Part shown: one piece after another, positions 1 through 5,956 of the stretch
Layout: the number at the start of each line of letters is the position of its first letter
Numbering within the stretch: position 1 is the first letter of the stretch
Assembly: GCA_028688175.1 (NCBI GenBank)
Contig: JAQTYS010000095.1
Coordinates: 1 to 9,516, forward strand
Source of the DNA: Methanothrix sp.
GTDB lineage: Archaea; Halobacteriota; Methanosarcinia; Methanotrichales; Methanotrichaceae
Direction: 5' to 3'
Length of the DNA stretch: 9,516 nt
The notes under the pieces: model-generated
The model's input: only the letters and a program-made list of their open reading frames with translations
Told to the model about the DNA's origin: nothing
Database searches by the model: none
Translations under genes and position numbers: made by a program

Positions 1-181
1 TTTAATATAATCGTGCACTGAGCTATAAAGCCTTAACTTTCTGCAATACTATGCACAACAATTAATTAATCAAATTTGCTAATTGATGTAAATAGGATAT
101 ATTTTGTCTCACCCAGAGAAACATTTCTGTAGATAATATTAATTATGCATCAATGCTTTTTTCGATTGTTTGGCTCTCTTA
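1..181. other. AT-rich intergenic region at the left edge
   Basis: No convincing gene lies here. The stretch is clearly more AT-rich than the coding DNA to its right. It follows the stop codon of the rhomboid gene, so it should hold the 3' end of that minus-strand message, but I see no stem followed by a T run on the minus strand. A small dyad, ATCAA (69-73) and TTGAT (83-87), sits within a run of TTAATTAAT. A 65-codon reading frame starting at 145 on the plus strand is antisense to the rhomboid gene and has no recognisable features. Confidence 0.6.
97..105 (-). promoter_or_regulatory. Possible TATA box reading left out of the window
   Basis: Read on the minus strand this is AAAATATAT, a good match to an archaeal TATA box. 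Transcription would start about 26 nt further left, near position 72, and serve a gene beyond the window edge. The surrounding DNA is AT-rich, so a chance match is quite possible. No associated gene can be seen. Confidence 0.22.
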
Positions 182-820
182 TTAGTAGTATCTCGGCATT
201 CTCCTCATCGCCTGCCCGTAGGCCAGTCCAACCAACAGCCCCACGATATGAGCCATATGAGCGATATTGTCTGCTGAACCTAAGGTTAGAAAGTCGATTA
301 GTGCGAATAGCACGACTGCGCCACGAATGCTCATCGGTATAACGAAGAAAAGCAGTATGCGAATCTCGGGAGCAATTATTGCCAGACACCCCATCACCCC
401 GAAGAGAGCTCCACTCGCGCCCACCATGGAGCCGCTGGATATCATCATCTGGCCCAGTGCAGCCACTATTCCTGAAAGTATGTAGATCTGCAGGAATTTA
501 TTTTCACCCACGCGCCTTTCCAGCTCCATGCCGAAGAAGAAGAGAAAGAACATATTCCAGAAGATATGGTTAAAGTCGGCATGCACGAACATATATGTAA
601 TGAGCGTCCAGGGCCTTTGCATTACATAGTCCGGATTTAATGCCAGATAGTTATACACAAAGGCAGGAAAAATGATGCTGATTAAGAATACCACGATGCA
701 TGTTAATAATATAAGACCGGAATAGGTCACAGGCAGCCCGGAAGGAATATAGCCCCGCCAGCCGTTGACTGGAATCGGCTCACCCCATTCATCCCTGCGT
801 CTAAAATCCACTGGTTTCAA
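182..820 (-). CDS. Rhomboid family intramembrane serine protease
   Basis: This 212-residue integral membrane protein belongs to the rhomboid (S54) family, which cleaves transmembrane segments of other proteins inside the bilayer. A soluble N-terminus of about 30 residues is followed by about six hydrophobic segments (near 33-55, 72-97, 108-128, 133-150, 153-176, 184-204). The active site is visible: the nucleophile Ser136 in GASG (134-137) and the catalytic His191 in AHIVG, five residues before a GxxxG-like stretch. His80, His85 and Asn89 form the usual H...HxxxN motif of TM2, where the family places oxyanion-stabilising residues. The start is a TTG at 818-820, chosen because AAGGAG lies five bases upstream on the minus strand and no in-frame ATG competes. 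It is the last gene of a tatD / NYN / rhomboid cluster, 53 bp after the NYN gene. The substrate is unknown. All key residues are present, so it is probably an active protease. Confidence 0.93.
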   Translation of the reverse strand: MKPVDFRRRDEWGEPIPVNGWRGYIPSGLPVTYSGLILLTCIVVFLISIIFPAFVYNYLALNPDYVMQRPWTLITYMFVHADFNHIFWNMFFLFFFGMELERRVGENKFLQIYILSGIVAALGQMMISSGSMVGASGALFGVMGCLAIIAPEIRILLFFVIPMSIRGAVVLFALIDFLTLGSADNIAHMAHIVGLLVGLAYGQAMRRMPRYY

Positions 821-873
821 TTTAACTCCTTATTAGCAGCATATTCCTTCATAGCTTACGAATCTAACAGCAA

Positions 874-1368
874 TCATTCCGGCACGTACTGGCCATTTCG
901 CAGGACAATGACATAATCTGCGGAGTTGCGCAGAGCCACTGAGAAGCCAGGTTCTGCTCCAAAGATGATAGTCTCCTTGCCGTGTTCCATTGCTTTCATT
1001 AGCACCGGCTTGAGATCCGCATCCCGGGTGACAAGCGCCAGGGTGTCGATGACGGGATTATATATCATATCCACACCCTCAACCGCCATTCTCACATCCA
1101 CATCGCTGGTGCAGATGACCGGATCAAAGCCCTGGTTCTCCACCGCTTCCACTAGTTTCTCAGAGGCGTACTGATTTAAGAAAACCTTACCCATCTTGAT
1201 ATCGCCATAATCCTTGAGAATGTCCCGAATCTCCTCCAGATCCATCTGGAACTCCTTTCTGAGCATATTGGGACCATCCACGAGCAGTCCGATCTTTTTC
1301 CTCCCCTTCTCCTTTTTGGAGCCCAGGTAACTCATGATATGCTCGAACTGTATTGGTATCCGATTCAT
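874..1368 (-). CDS. NYN (PIN-like) domain protein, COG1432/TIGR00288-like
   Basis: This 164-residue soluble protein carries an NYN domain, a PIN-like fold found in metal-dependent RNases. After a basic N-terminal stretch (about 18-25), strand 1 ends in LLVDGPNM with Asp31 and Asn34, the family hallmark. Further acidic residues sit where PIN-like folds bind metal: Asp89 and Asp91 in TSDVDVR, Asp108, and Asp116 and Asp118 in the TRDADLKP motif, equivalent to the SGDxDF motif of other members. Length and motif order fit the archaeal TIGR00288 family (assignment from memory). The start ATG has GAAAGGA five bases upstream; a second ATG at residue 12 has a weaker site. It begins 26 bp after the tatD stop, and rhomboid follows, so the three are probably co-transcribed. 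RNase activity is expected from the fold, but the target is unknown. Confidence 0.85.
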   Translation of the reverse strand: MNRIPIQFEHIMSYLGSKKEKGRKKIGLLVDGPNMLRKEFQMDLEEIRDILKDYGDIKMGKVFLNQYASEKLVEAVENQGFDPVICTSDVDVRMAVEGVDMIYNPVIDTLALVTRDADLKPVLMKAMEHGKETIIFGAEPGFSVALRNSADYVIVLRNGQYVPE

Positions 1369-1394
1369 GTTGATCCTTTCTTAATCGATTTGGA

Positions 1395-2189
1395 TTAGAT
1401 GTTATAAATTCGTTTGGTATTTTCTGCAGTTATCCGGGCTATCTCTTGAGGCTCCAAGCCCCTAATCCTGGCAATGAGGCGAACTGAATCTAAGACAAGC
1501 GATGGTTCATTTCTGCCGCCACGAGGTGAGAGGAAGGGACTATCGGTCTCCACCAGCAGTCGATCCAATGATACATTTTTAGCCAGTATTTGATGACGAC
1601 CAGATCGACAGGTGTTAGTGGCCAGAGAAATGTAAAATCCCCTATCAATGGCCTCGTTCATGGTTCCGATCGAGCCGCTATAGCAGTGAAAGACCACCTT
1701 GTCCAGGTGCTTGACCATCTCCAAAGCAGGCTGCTCGGCATCACGAGAATGGATGACTAAAGGCAAATCCAGGGACTTGGCCATCTCTATGACCCTGCGA
1801 AAGACCTTTGCCTGCCGCTCTCTGCTGGGAGCATCTTTGCAGTGATAGTAATCTAATCCTGCCTCGCCTATGCCCACGGCCTGGTCGGCATTGTCTGCAA
1901 TCTGCTTAAAAAGCATCTCCAGTTCCGGCTCTCTAATGCTTTGCAAAGTGTTGGGGGAAAGCCCCAGCGTGGCTGAGATGAAACCGTACTTTTTGGCCAG
2001 CTCCAGGGACTTGGCATTGGTGGAATAGTCCACTCCTGAGTTGATCATGTGGACTACGCCCGATTTTCGGGCGCTCTCTAGTACAGCTTCGCGATCTTTA
2101 TTGAACTGCTTAAAGTCAAGGTGGCAATGCGAATCGATCACACCCTGCAAAGAGACATTTATCGATGAGATTCCTCCACTACATATCAT
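1395..2189 (-). CDS. tatD: TatD family metal-dependent hydrolase (nuclease)
   Basis: This 264-residue cytoplasmic protein is a TatD-type TIM-barrel amidohydrolase; characterised relatives are Mg-dependent 3'-5' DNases/RNases. The metal ligands are all visible in order: His21 and His23 (DSHCHLD), Glu109 (GEAGLD), His147 (VIHSRDA), His168 (FHCYSG) and Asp216 (ETDSPFL). The usual GIHPH-type motif reads LGLSPN (75-80). The start is the least certain point. The ATG at 2189 has no spaced RBS; an AAGGAG at 2211-2216 is about 21 bases upstream and better placed for a GTG at 2203-2205 that opens a six-codon frame ending in ATGA over the tatD ATG. The conserved domain only begins near residue 17, so a later start is possible. 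It heads the minus-strand cluster with the NYN and rhomboid genes and diverges from the STAS operon. Confidence 0.9.
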   Translation of the reverse strand: MICSGGISSINVSLQGVIDSHCHLDFKQFNKDREAVLESARKSGVVHMINSGVDYSTNAKSLELAKKYGFISATLGLSPNTLQSIREPELEMLFKQIADNADQAVGIGEAGLDYYHCKDAPSRERQAKVFRRVIEMAKSLDLPLVIHSRDAEQPALEMVKHLDKVVFHCYSGSIGTMNEAIDRGFYISLATNTCRSGRHQILAKNVSLDRLLVETDSPFLSPRGGRNEPSLVLDSVRLIARIRGLEPQEIARITAENTKRIYNI

Positions 2190-2316
2190 GTTTTTATTTC
2201 TGCCACATTCTCCTTTTTAGACTTGATGGTATTATCTTTTTTGGTGTGGCTCAGACTTTTGCATCTCTCGCCAAGCCTTTCCTTTTCTCTTGCGCCGGAT
2301 GCCTTCTTTCCTCCAG

Positions 2317-2341
2317 GGTATTCTATCGCGAGCGAAATACC
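2317..2341. promoter_or_regulatory. Dyad-symmetric putative operator upstream of the STAS promoter
   Basis: GGTATT (2317-2322) and AATACC (2336-2341) are perfect inverted arms, and TCGCGA (2326-2331) is a palindrome lying within half a base of the same centre. The element ends where the BRE/TATA of the STAS gene begins. It lies upstream of the predicted start of that transcript, so it would act as DNA rather than as an RNA hairpin. That position suits an activator site or a shared operator for the divergent tatD and STAS transcripts. The regulator is unknown. The GGTA/TACC ends recall NrpR operators, but the 17-base gap is wrong for that. Confidence 0.35.
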
Positions 2342-2356
2342 GCAAAGGAATATAAG
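2341..2356 (+). promoter_or_regulatory. BRE/TATA promoter of the STAS-phosphatase-NCS2 operon (leaderless)
   Basis: A purine-rich BRE-like CGCAAAGG (2341-2348) is followed by AATATAAG (2349-2356). The TATA centre is about 27-28 bases before the ATG at 2380, the normal archaeal distance to a transcription start. No Shine-Dalgarno sequence precedes that ATG, which fits a leaderless message beginning at or next to the start codon. Confidence 0.55.
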
Positions 2357-2379
2357 TCTGAAGTCCCTGATTCATTGTC

Positions 2380-2727
2380 ATGAGCAAAATGGAGATCATC
2401 CATAGTCTTATCGAGGATATTCCGGTTCTTCTCGTATCCGGTAAGATCGATGCAGTGACTTCCAAGGACCTTGAAACTGCTTTAACCGAACTGATAGATA
2501 AGAATAAAAAATTTTTGGTAATTGACATGGAAAAGGTGGAGTTTCTCAGCAGTTCCGGCCTGAGGGTGCTTATGGCATCGCTTAACAGGCTCAAACACAG
2601 AGACGGAGATCTGCTCCTGGCAACTGTGCAGCCTTTTGTCAAAGATGTCTTCTTTTTGACCGGAGCCAATAGATTCTTTTCCATTTACTCCAGTCAGGAA
2701 GAAGCGATCAAGAGTCTTCAAATATAG
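2380..2727 (+). CDS. STAS domain protein, anti-sigma-factor-antagonist (RsbV/SpoIIAA) type
   Basis: This 115-residue protein is a single STAS domain, the small regulator that in bacteria is toggled by phosphorylation and binds an RsbW-type kinase only when unphosphorylated. The order is typical: strands 4-22 ending in VLLVSGKID, a helix near 28-42, strand FLVIDM (45-50), then the phosphorylation loop FLSSSGLRVL (55-64). Ser59, just before Gly60, aligns with the phosphorylated serine of SpoIIAA. The Asp that often starts this loop (DSSG) is Ser57 here. The ATG at 2380 fits a leaderless promoter; a second ATG at 2389 is possible. The gene ends in TAG at 2725-2727, in the same frame as and 12 bp before the phosphatase gene, which is its likely partner. 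Archaea lack bacterial sigma factors, so its target must be something else, possibly the C-terminal domain of the NCS2 protein in the same operon. Confidence 0.9.
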   Translation: MSKMEIIHSLIEDIPVLLVSGKIDAVTSKDLETALTELIDKNKKFLVIDMEKVEFLSSSGLRVLMASLNRLKHRDGDLLLATVQPFVKDVFFLTGANRFFSIYSSQEEAIKSLQI

Positions 2728-2739
2728 CTCGCAATTCTC

Positions 2740-4110
2740 ATGGCCAATTTATTAATCAGCGATTCCCTGGTACTGCTCCAGGCAGTAAGCGTAATCGTAG
2801 TTGCAGCCCTCTTGATCTCACGCAGCCGGCCTTTTACGGATATTATTGAGGGGCGGATAACAACGAAGAACCAGTTGCTTCTTGTTCTCTTCTTCGGAAT
2901 GGTCTCGATTTACGGTTCGGTGATCGGCATTAATGTGCTCGGTGCCATCATCAACGTCCGTGATCTTGGCCCGCTTGTGGCAGGCCTCGCCTGCGGGCCG
3001 GTGGTGGGACTGGGCGCCGGACTTATCGGCGCAGCTTTCCGCTTCTCTGAAGGCGGCTTCACCGCCCTGGCCTGCAGCATAATAGTAACTCTGGCGGGTC
3101 TCTTTGGGGGCTTTGTTTATCTGCATAAAGGCAGATTTCCTGGGGTCGTCTTCTGCGCTGCCTTTGCCGTGCTCTTCGAGCTATTTCATATGCTTATGAC
3201 TATTGCCATCTCCCGGCCCTTTGATCTTGCTTTGCAGGTGGTGGAGCAGGCCATCGTACCCATGATTCTGGCCAATGGAGCAGGCATGCTCATATTCGCG
3301 TTCATCATAGCCAATATCATCCGGGAGAGGGAAACGATGAGGGAAAGAGATAGCTATCAGCTGCAGCTACAGATAAAGCAGGCAGAGCTGGTGGTAGCCG
3401 CAGACATTCAAAAGAGCTTTCTTCCCGGCAAGATTCCTTCTCTGAAAGGATTTGATATCGCGGCCACCGCCATTCCCGCTAAAGAGGTGGGCGGAGACTT
3501 TTATGATTTTTCACCGCAGGATGACAATTTGCAATTTGTGATCGCAGATGTATCCGGAAAAGGTGTTCCTGCTGCTTTGTTCATGGCCCTCTCCCGAATA
3601 ATTGTGCGAGCATGCTCCGCACCTTCAAGGGGAGGATTCGAGAGGCTGAAGTGTGCCAACAATATGATCGTGGATGATTCCGGTTCTGCGACTTCGGGCA
3701 TGTTTGTTACTCTTTTCTTGGCCAGGCTGAGCCAGAAGGATCATAGTCTGGAATACGTCAATGCCGGCCACAATCCCCCTCTGCTCTTGCGGGCCGATTC
3801 GAATAGTATCGAGAGGATGGATGTGACCGGTGTAGCTTTAGGGATGATGGCAGATATGGAGTACGAACAGCGGCTGGTAGTGCTAAAACCGGGTGATATC
3901 TTGTTTTCATATACAGACGGCATTGTGGAGGCCATGAACGACAAAGAGGAGTTCTTCGGCGAGAATCGTCTCAGATCCGCCCTCGTCGCAGCTGCAAGGC
4001 TATCTGCCCAGGGGATATTGGATAGCGTTTTGCATGATCTGGGCCAGTTTACCAAAGGCGTGGAGCAGTCGGACGATATAACCGCCATAGTGATTAAAGC
4101 TGCAAAATGA
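2740..4110 (+). CDS. Membrane PP2C-type (SpoIIE/RsbU) phosphatase with LytS-type 5TM sensor
   Basis: This 456-residue signalling protein probably dephosphorylates the STAS protein encoded just upstream. Residues 1-193 are membrane-embedded, with hydrophobic segments near 9-27, 46-68, 77-98, 107-127, 134-156 and 168-193. The stretch NVRDLGPLVAGL...GP...GAGLIG...RFSEGGFTALACS (72-113) is the hallmark of the LytS/YhcK 5TM receptor domain. A charged helical linker (194-222) leads to a SpoIIE phosphatase domain (223-454). Its metal-binding acids are present: Asp253 (EVGGDFYD), Asp270 (ADVSGKG), Asp392 (YTDG) and Asp445/Asp446 (QSDDIT). The NAGHNPP motif is at 341-347. No RBS precedes the ATG, so translation is probably coupled to the STAS gene. 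The TGA stop shares ATGA with the next small ORF. The signal sensed is unknown; LytS-type domains are otherwise associated with cell-envelope or small-ligand sensing. Confidence 0.93.
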   Translation: MANLLISDSLVLLQAVSVIVVAALLISRSRPFTDIIEGRITTKNQLLLVLFFGMVSIYGSVIGINVLGAIINVRDLGPLVAGLACGPVVGLGAGLIGAAFRFSEGGFTALACSIIVTLAGLFGGFVYLHKGRFPGVVFCAAFAVLFELFHMLMTIAISRPFDLALQVVEQAIVPMILANGAGMLIFAFIIANIIRERETMRERDSYQLQLQIKQAELVVAADIQKSFLPGKIPSLKGFDIAATAIPAKEVGGDFYDFSPQDDNLQFVIADVSGKGVPAALFMALSRIIVRACSAPSRGGFERLKCANNMIVDDSGSATSGMFVTLFLARLSQKDHSLEYVNAGHNPPLLLRADSNSIERMDVTGVALGMMADMEYEQRLVVLKPGDILFSYTDGIVEAMNDKEEFFGENRLRSALVAAARLSAQGILDSVLHDLGQFTKGVEQSDDITAIVIKAAK

Positions 4111-4190
4111 TCCGACGCCAGATTGAAATATTGGAGCTACGAATCAACCGGCAATACCGCAAGGCAAAGGCGGGAAGTGAATTTGAATAA
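4107..4190 (+). CDS. 27-codon ORF overlapping the phosphatase stop (ATGA)
   Basis: An ATG at 4107-4109 overlaps the TGA of the phosphatase gene in the classic ATGA coupling arrangement and opens a frame of 27 codons ending in TAA at 4188-4190. The product starts MIRRQIEILELRINRQ and ends KAKAGSEFE. It is strongly charged, predicted helical, and has I/L residues spaced as in a short amphipathic or coiled-coil helix. The NCS2 gene starts 24 bp later, so the four frames form one tight unit. I recognise no family. It could be a small subunit that binds one of the signalling proteins, a translational coupler that carries ribosomes to the NCS2 start, or a chance frame in a 104-bp gap. The overlap, and the fact that the frame fills most of that gap, favour something real. 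Confidence 0.45.
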   Translation: MIRRQIEILELRINRQYRKAKAGSEFE

Positions 4191-4214
4191 AATTCCAAGG
4201 GCACGGTAATTAAG

Positions 4215-5924
4215 ATGACCAGAAAACCCACTAATCTCATCTACGGCGTTGACGATGAGCCACCTCTTGCCACTACGCTGATCCTGGGCTTTCAGCATAT
4301 CTTCATCCTATCCATTGCCTTCATCTTTCCAGTAGTGATAATAAATGAGATCGGTGCTTCGCCCGAAGATGCGCAAAACCTCATCTGCATGGCCATGCTG
4401 GCCACAGGCTTTTCCACTGCTTTGCAGGCCTTGAATAAGGGGCCAGTCGGCTCCGGTTATCTCTGCCCTCTATTAAACGGTCCGGCTTTCGTGCCTGCGT
4501 CGCTCCTGGCAGGCAAGGCTGGAGGCCTGGCTCTCATCTTCGGCATGACGGCCCTGGCCGGTATCTTCGAGGGTCTTTTCTCTCAAGTTGTGGGCCGAAT
4601 GCGCAAGTTCTTCCCGCCGGAGGTGACGGGAACTGTAGTGCTCATGGTGGGTGTGGAGGTGATACCCATCGCCGTTCCCAAATTCTTTGGGGTGGATAGC
4701 ACGCATCCAGGAATTCAAGCCATGCCTTTTCTGGTGGCATTGATCACTCTGGTGGTCACTGCCGGATTCAATGTTTGGGGCAAAGGCAAGATGCGGCTCT
4801 ACTCTCTTTTGATCGGCATGGCGGCGGGTTATGCAATCTCCTTTGCGGCAGGCATCTTGACCATGGACCAGGCCAGGCTGATAGTCGACTCTGCCTTCTT
4901 CCAGCTTCCCGAGATCGGCAAATTCGGAATGTCGTTTAGCACTGCCATGCTTGTGCCCTTTCTGGTGGCGGCCTTATCATCTGCCCTCAAGACCATGGGC
5001 GACCTCACCACCTGCCAGAAGATCAACGATGCCGATTGGAAGAGAATAGAGATGCGGTCCATAAGTCGGGGCATGCTGGCCTGCGGAGCGGGAAATATAG
5101 CCTCCGGGCTCCTGGGGGCTCTGGGCCAGTCGGTCTCTTCCAGCAATATTGGTCTATCCATCGCCACCGGAGCGACGAGCCGGCGCATCGGCTATGCGGC
5201 AGGCGGCATTCTCATATTGATGGCTTTCTTTCCCAAATTGGCTGCCATATTCGTGATTATGCCCACGCCGGTGATGGGTGCCTCTCTGATCTTCACAGTC
5301 TGCTTCATGATCATGGCAGGCGTTCAGATCATCATGTCCCGTATGATCGACTCCAGAAAGACCTTCGTGGTAGGGCTTTCCATCATATTCGGGCTCTCTT
5401 TTGATGCTGTGCCCGGACTATACGCCGGATTGGATCCGATGCTGAGGCCCCTCTTATCCTCATCTCTGGCACTGGCTACGATTTGCGCAGTGGTGCTCAA
5501 CGTCTTCTTCCGCCTGGGCATCAGCCGGAAAATGGAGTTTGAGATCGATCCGGCTACCGATACCTCGGAAAAGATATTTCAGGTCATGGAGAAGCAGGGC
5601 GGCATCTGGGGTGCCCGGCGAGAAGTCATCTTTAATGCCATCTCTGCCATGAACGAGCTTCTGGATGCGGCACCCTTCCTGGGTCTATCTGAAAAAAAGA
5701 TTGCCCTGAGCGCTTCGTTTGATGAGTTCAACCTGGACGTTCGGGCAGTCTATGAGGGCAAGCCCTTTGAGATTCCTACAACCATGCCCAGCATAGATTT
5801 TATGCATGATGAACAGGCAAGCGCGCTGGCTCTGGCAGCGTTTACCATGAGCAGATACGTGGATAAGATGAGCTTCTCGACCAAAGAAGGGAAGACACAG
5901 CTGCATATGCATTTCGAGCACTAA
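4215..5924 (+). CDS. NCS2 (xanthine/uracil permease) family protein with RsbW-like C-terminal domain
   Basis: This 569-residue membrane protein belongs to NCS2 (SLC23), whose known members import uracil, xanthine or other purines with H+ or Na+. Residues 18-436 hold about 14 hydrophobic segments. Gln27-His28 in TM1 and the NCS2 signature MPTPVMGAS...FMIMAG (349-369) are clear. Two expected side chains are missing: the TM8 motif normally reading E-S/T-x-G-D is KTMGD (Lys259), and the TM10 Glu/Gln before N-x-G is Ser310 (SNIGL). The tail 443-569 is not part of the transporter fold. Its NELLDAA (480-486), YEGKPF (513-518) and SRYVDKMSF...EGKTQLHMHF (546-567) follow the order of an RsbW-type HATPase domain, with the usual N-box Asn and G1 Asp apparently replaced. 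As the last gene of a STAS/phosphatase operon it may be the kinase-like partner, sensor or regulated carrier. Transport activity is uncertain. The ATG has only a weak RBS (GGTAATTAAG); a weak TATA-like stretch lies near 4184-4194. Confidence 0.88.
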   Translation: MTRKPTNLIYGVDDEPPLATTLILGFQHIFILSIAFIFPVVIINEIGASPEDAQNLICMAMLATGFSTALQALNKGPVGSGYLCPLLNGPAFVPASLLAGKAGGLALIFGMTALAGIFEGLFSQVVGRMRKFFPPEVTGTVVLMVGVEVIPIAVPKFFGVDSTHPGIQAMPFLVALITLVVTAGFNVWGKGKMRLYSLLIGMAAGYAISFAAGILTMDQARLIVDSAFFQLPEIGKFGMSFSTAMLVPFLVAALSSALKTMGDLTTCQKINDADWKRIEMRSISRGMLACGAGNIASGLLGALGQSVSSSNIGLSIATGATSRRIGYAAGGILILMAFFPKLAAIFVIMPTPVMGASLIFTVCFMIMAGVQIIMSRMIDSRKTFVVGLSIIFGLSFDAVPGLYAGLDPMLRPLLSSSLALATICAVVLNVFFRLGISRKMEFEIDPATDTSEKIFQVMEKQGGIWGARREVIFNAISAMNELLDAAPFLGLSEKKIALSASFDEFNLDVRAVYEGKPFEIPTTMPSIDFMHDEQASALALAAFTMSRYVDKMSFSTKEGKTQLHMHFEH

Positions 5925-5933
5925 AATTGTATG

Positions 5934-5956
5934 GAAGGCCTGGAAATCAAGCCTTC
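5934..5956. terminator. Inverted repeat between convergent genes, possible bidirectional terminator
   Basis: GAAGGC (5934-5939) and GCCTTC (5951-5956) can pair into a six-base stem with an 11-base loop. It spans most of the 22-bp gap between the NCS2 stop and the leuA stop and runs into the last codons of leuA. No T run follows on either strand, so it is a weak candidate; position is the main argument. Confidence 0.25.

Noticed and set aside
145..342. 65-codon plus-strand frame at the left edge
   Set aside because: It is antisense to the rhomboid gene, and low-complexity Ser/Arg composition suggests a shadow.
817..852. 12-codon minus-strand frame (ATG at 852) ending over the rhomboid TTG start
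   Set aside because: It has no RBS of its own, and the rhomboid TTG has a well-spaced AAGGAG, so coupling is not needed.
2317..2341. NrpR nitrogen operator
   Set aside because: The GGTA/TACC ends fit, but the 17-base spacer is far from the six bases of known NrpR sites.
2232..2684. 150-codon minus-strand frame opposite the STAS gene and its upstream region
   Set aside because: It overlaps a convincing STAS gene and the promoter region, and its Ser/Arg/Leu-rich translation shows no domain.
4829..5404. Frames of 119 and 122 codons on either strand inside the NCS2 gene
   Set aside because: Both are out-of-frame shadows of a conserved transporter with continuous membrane segments.
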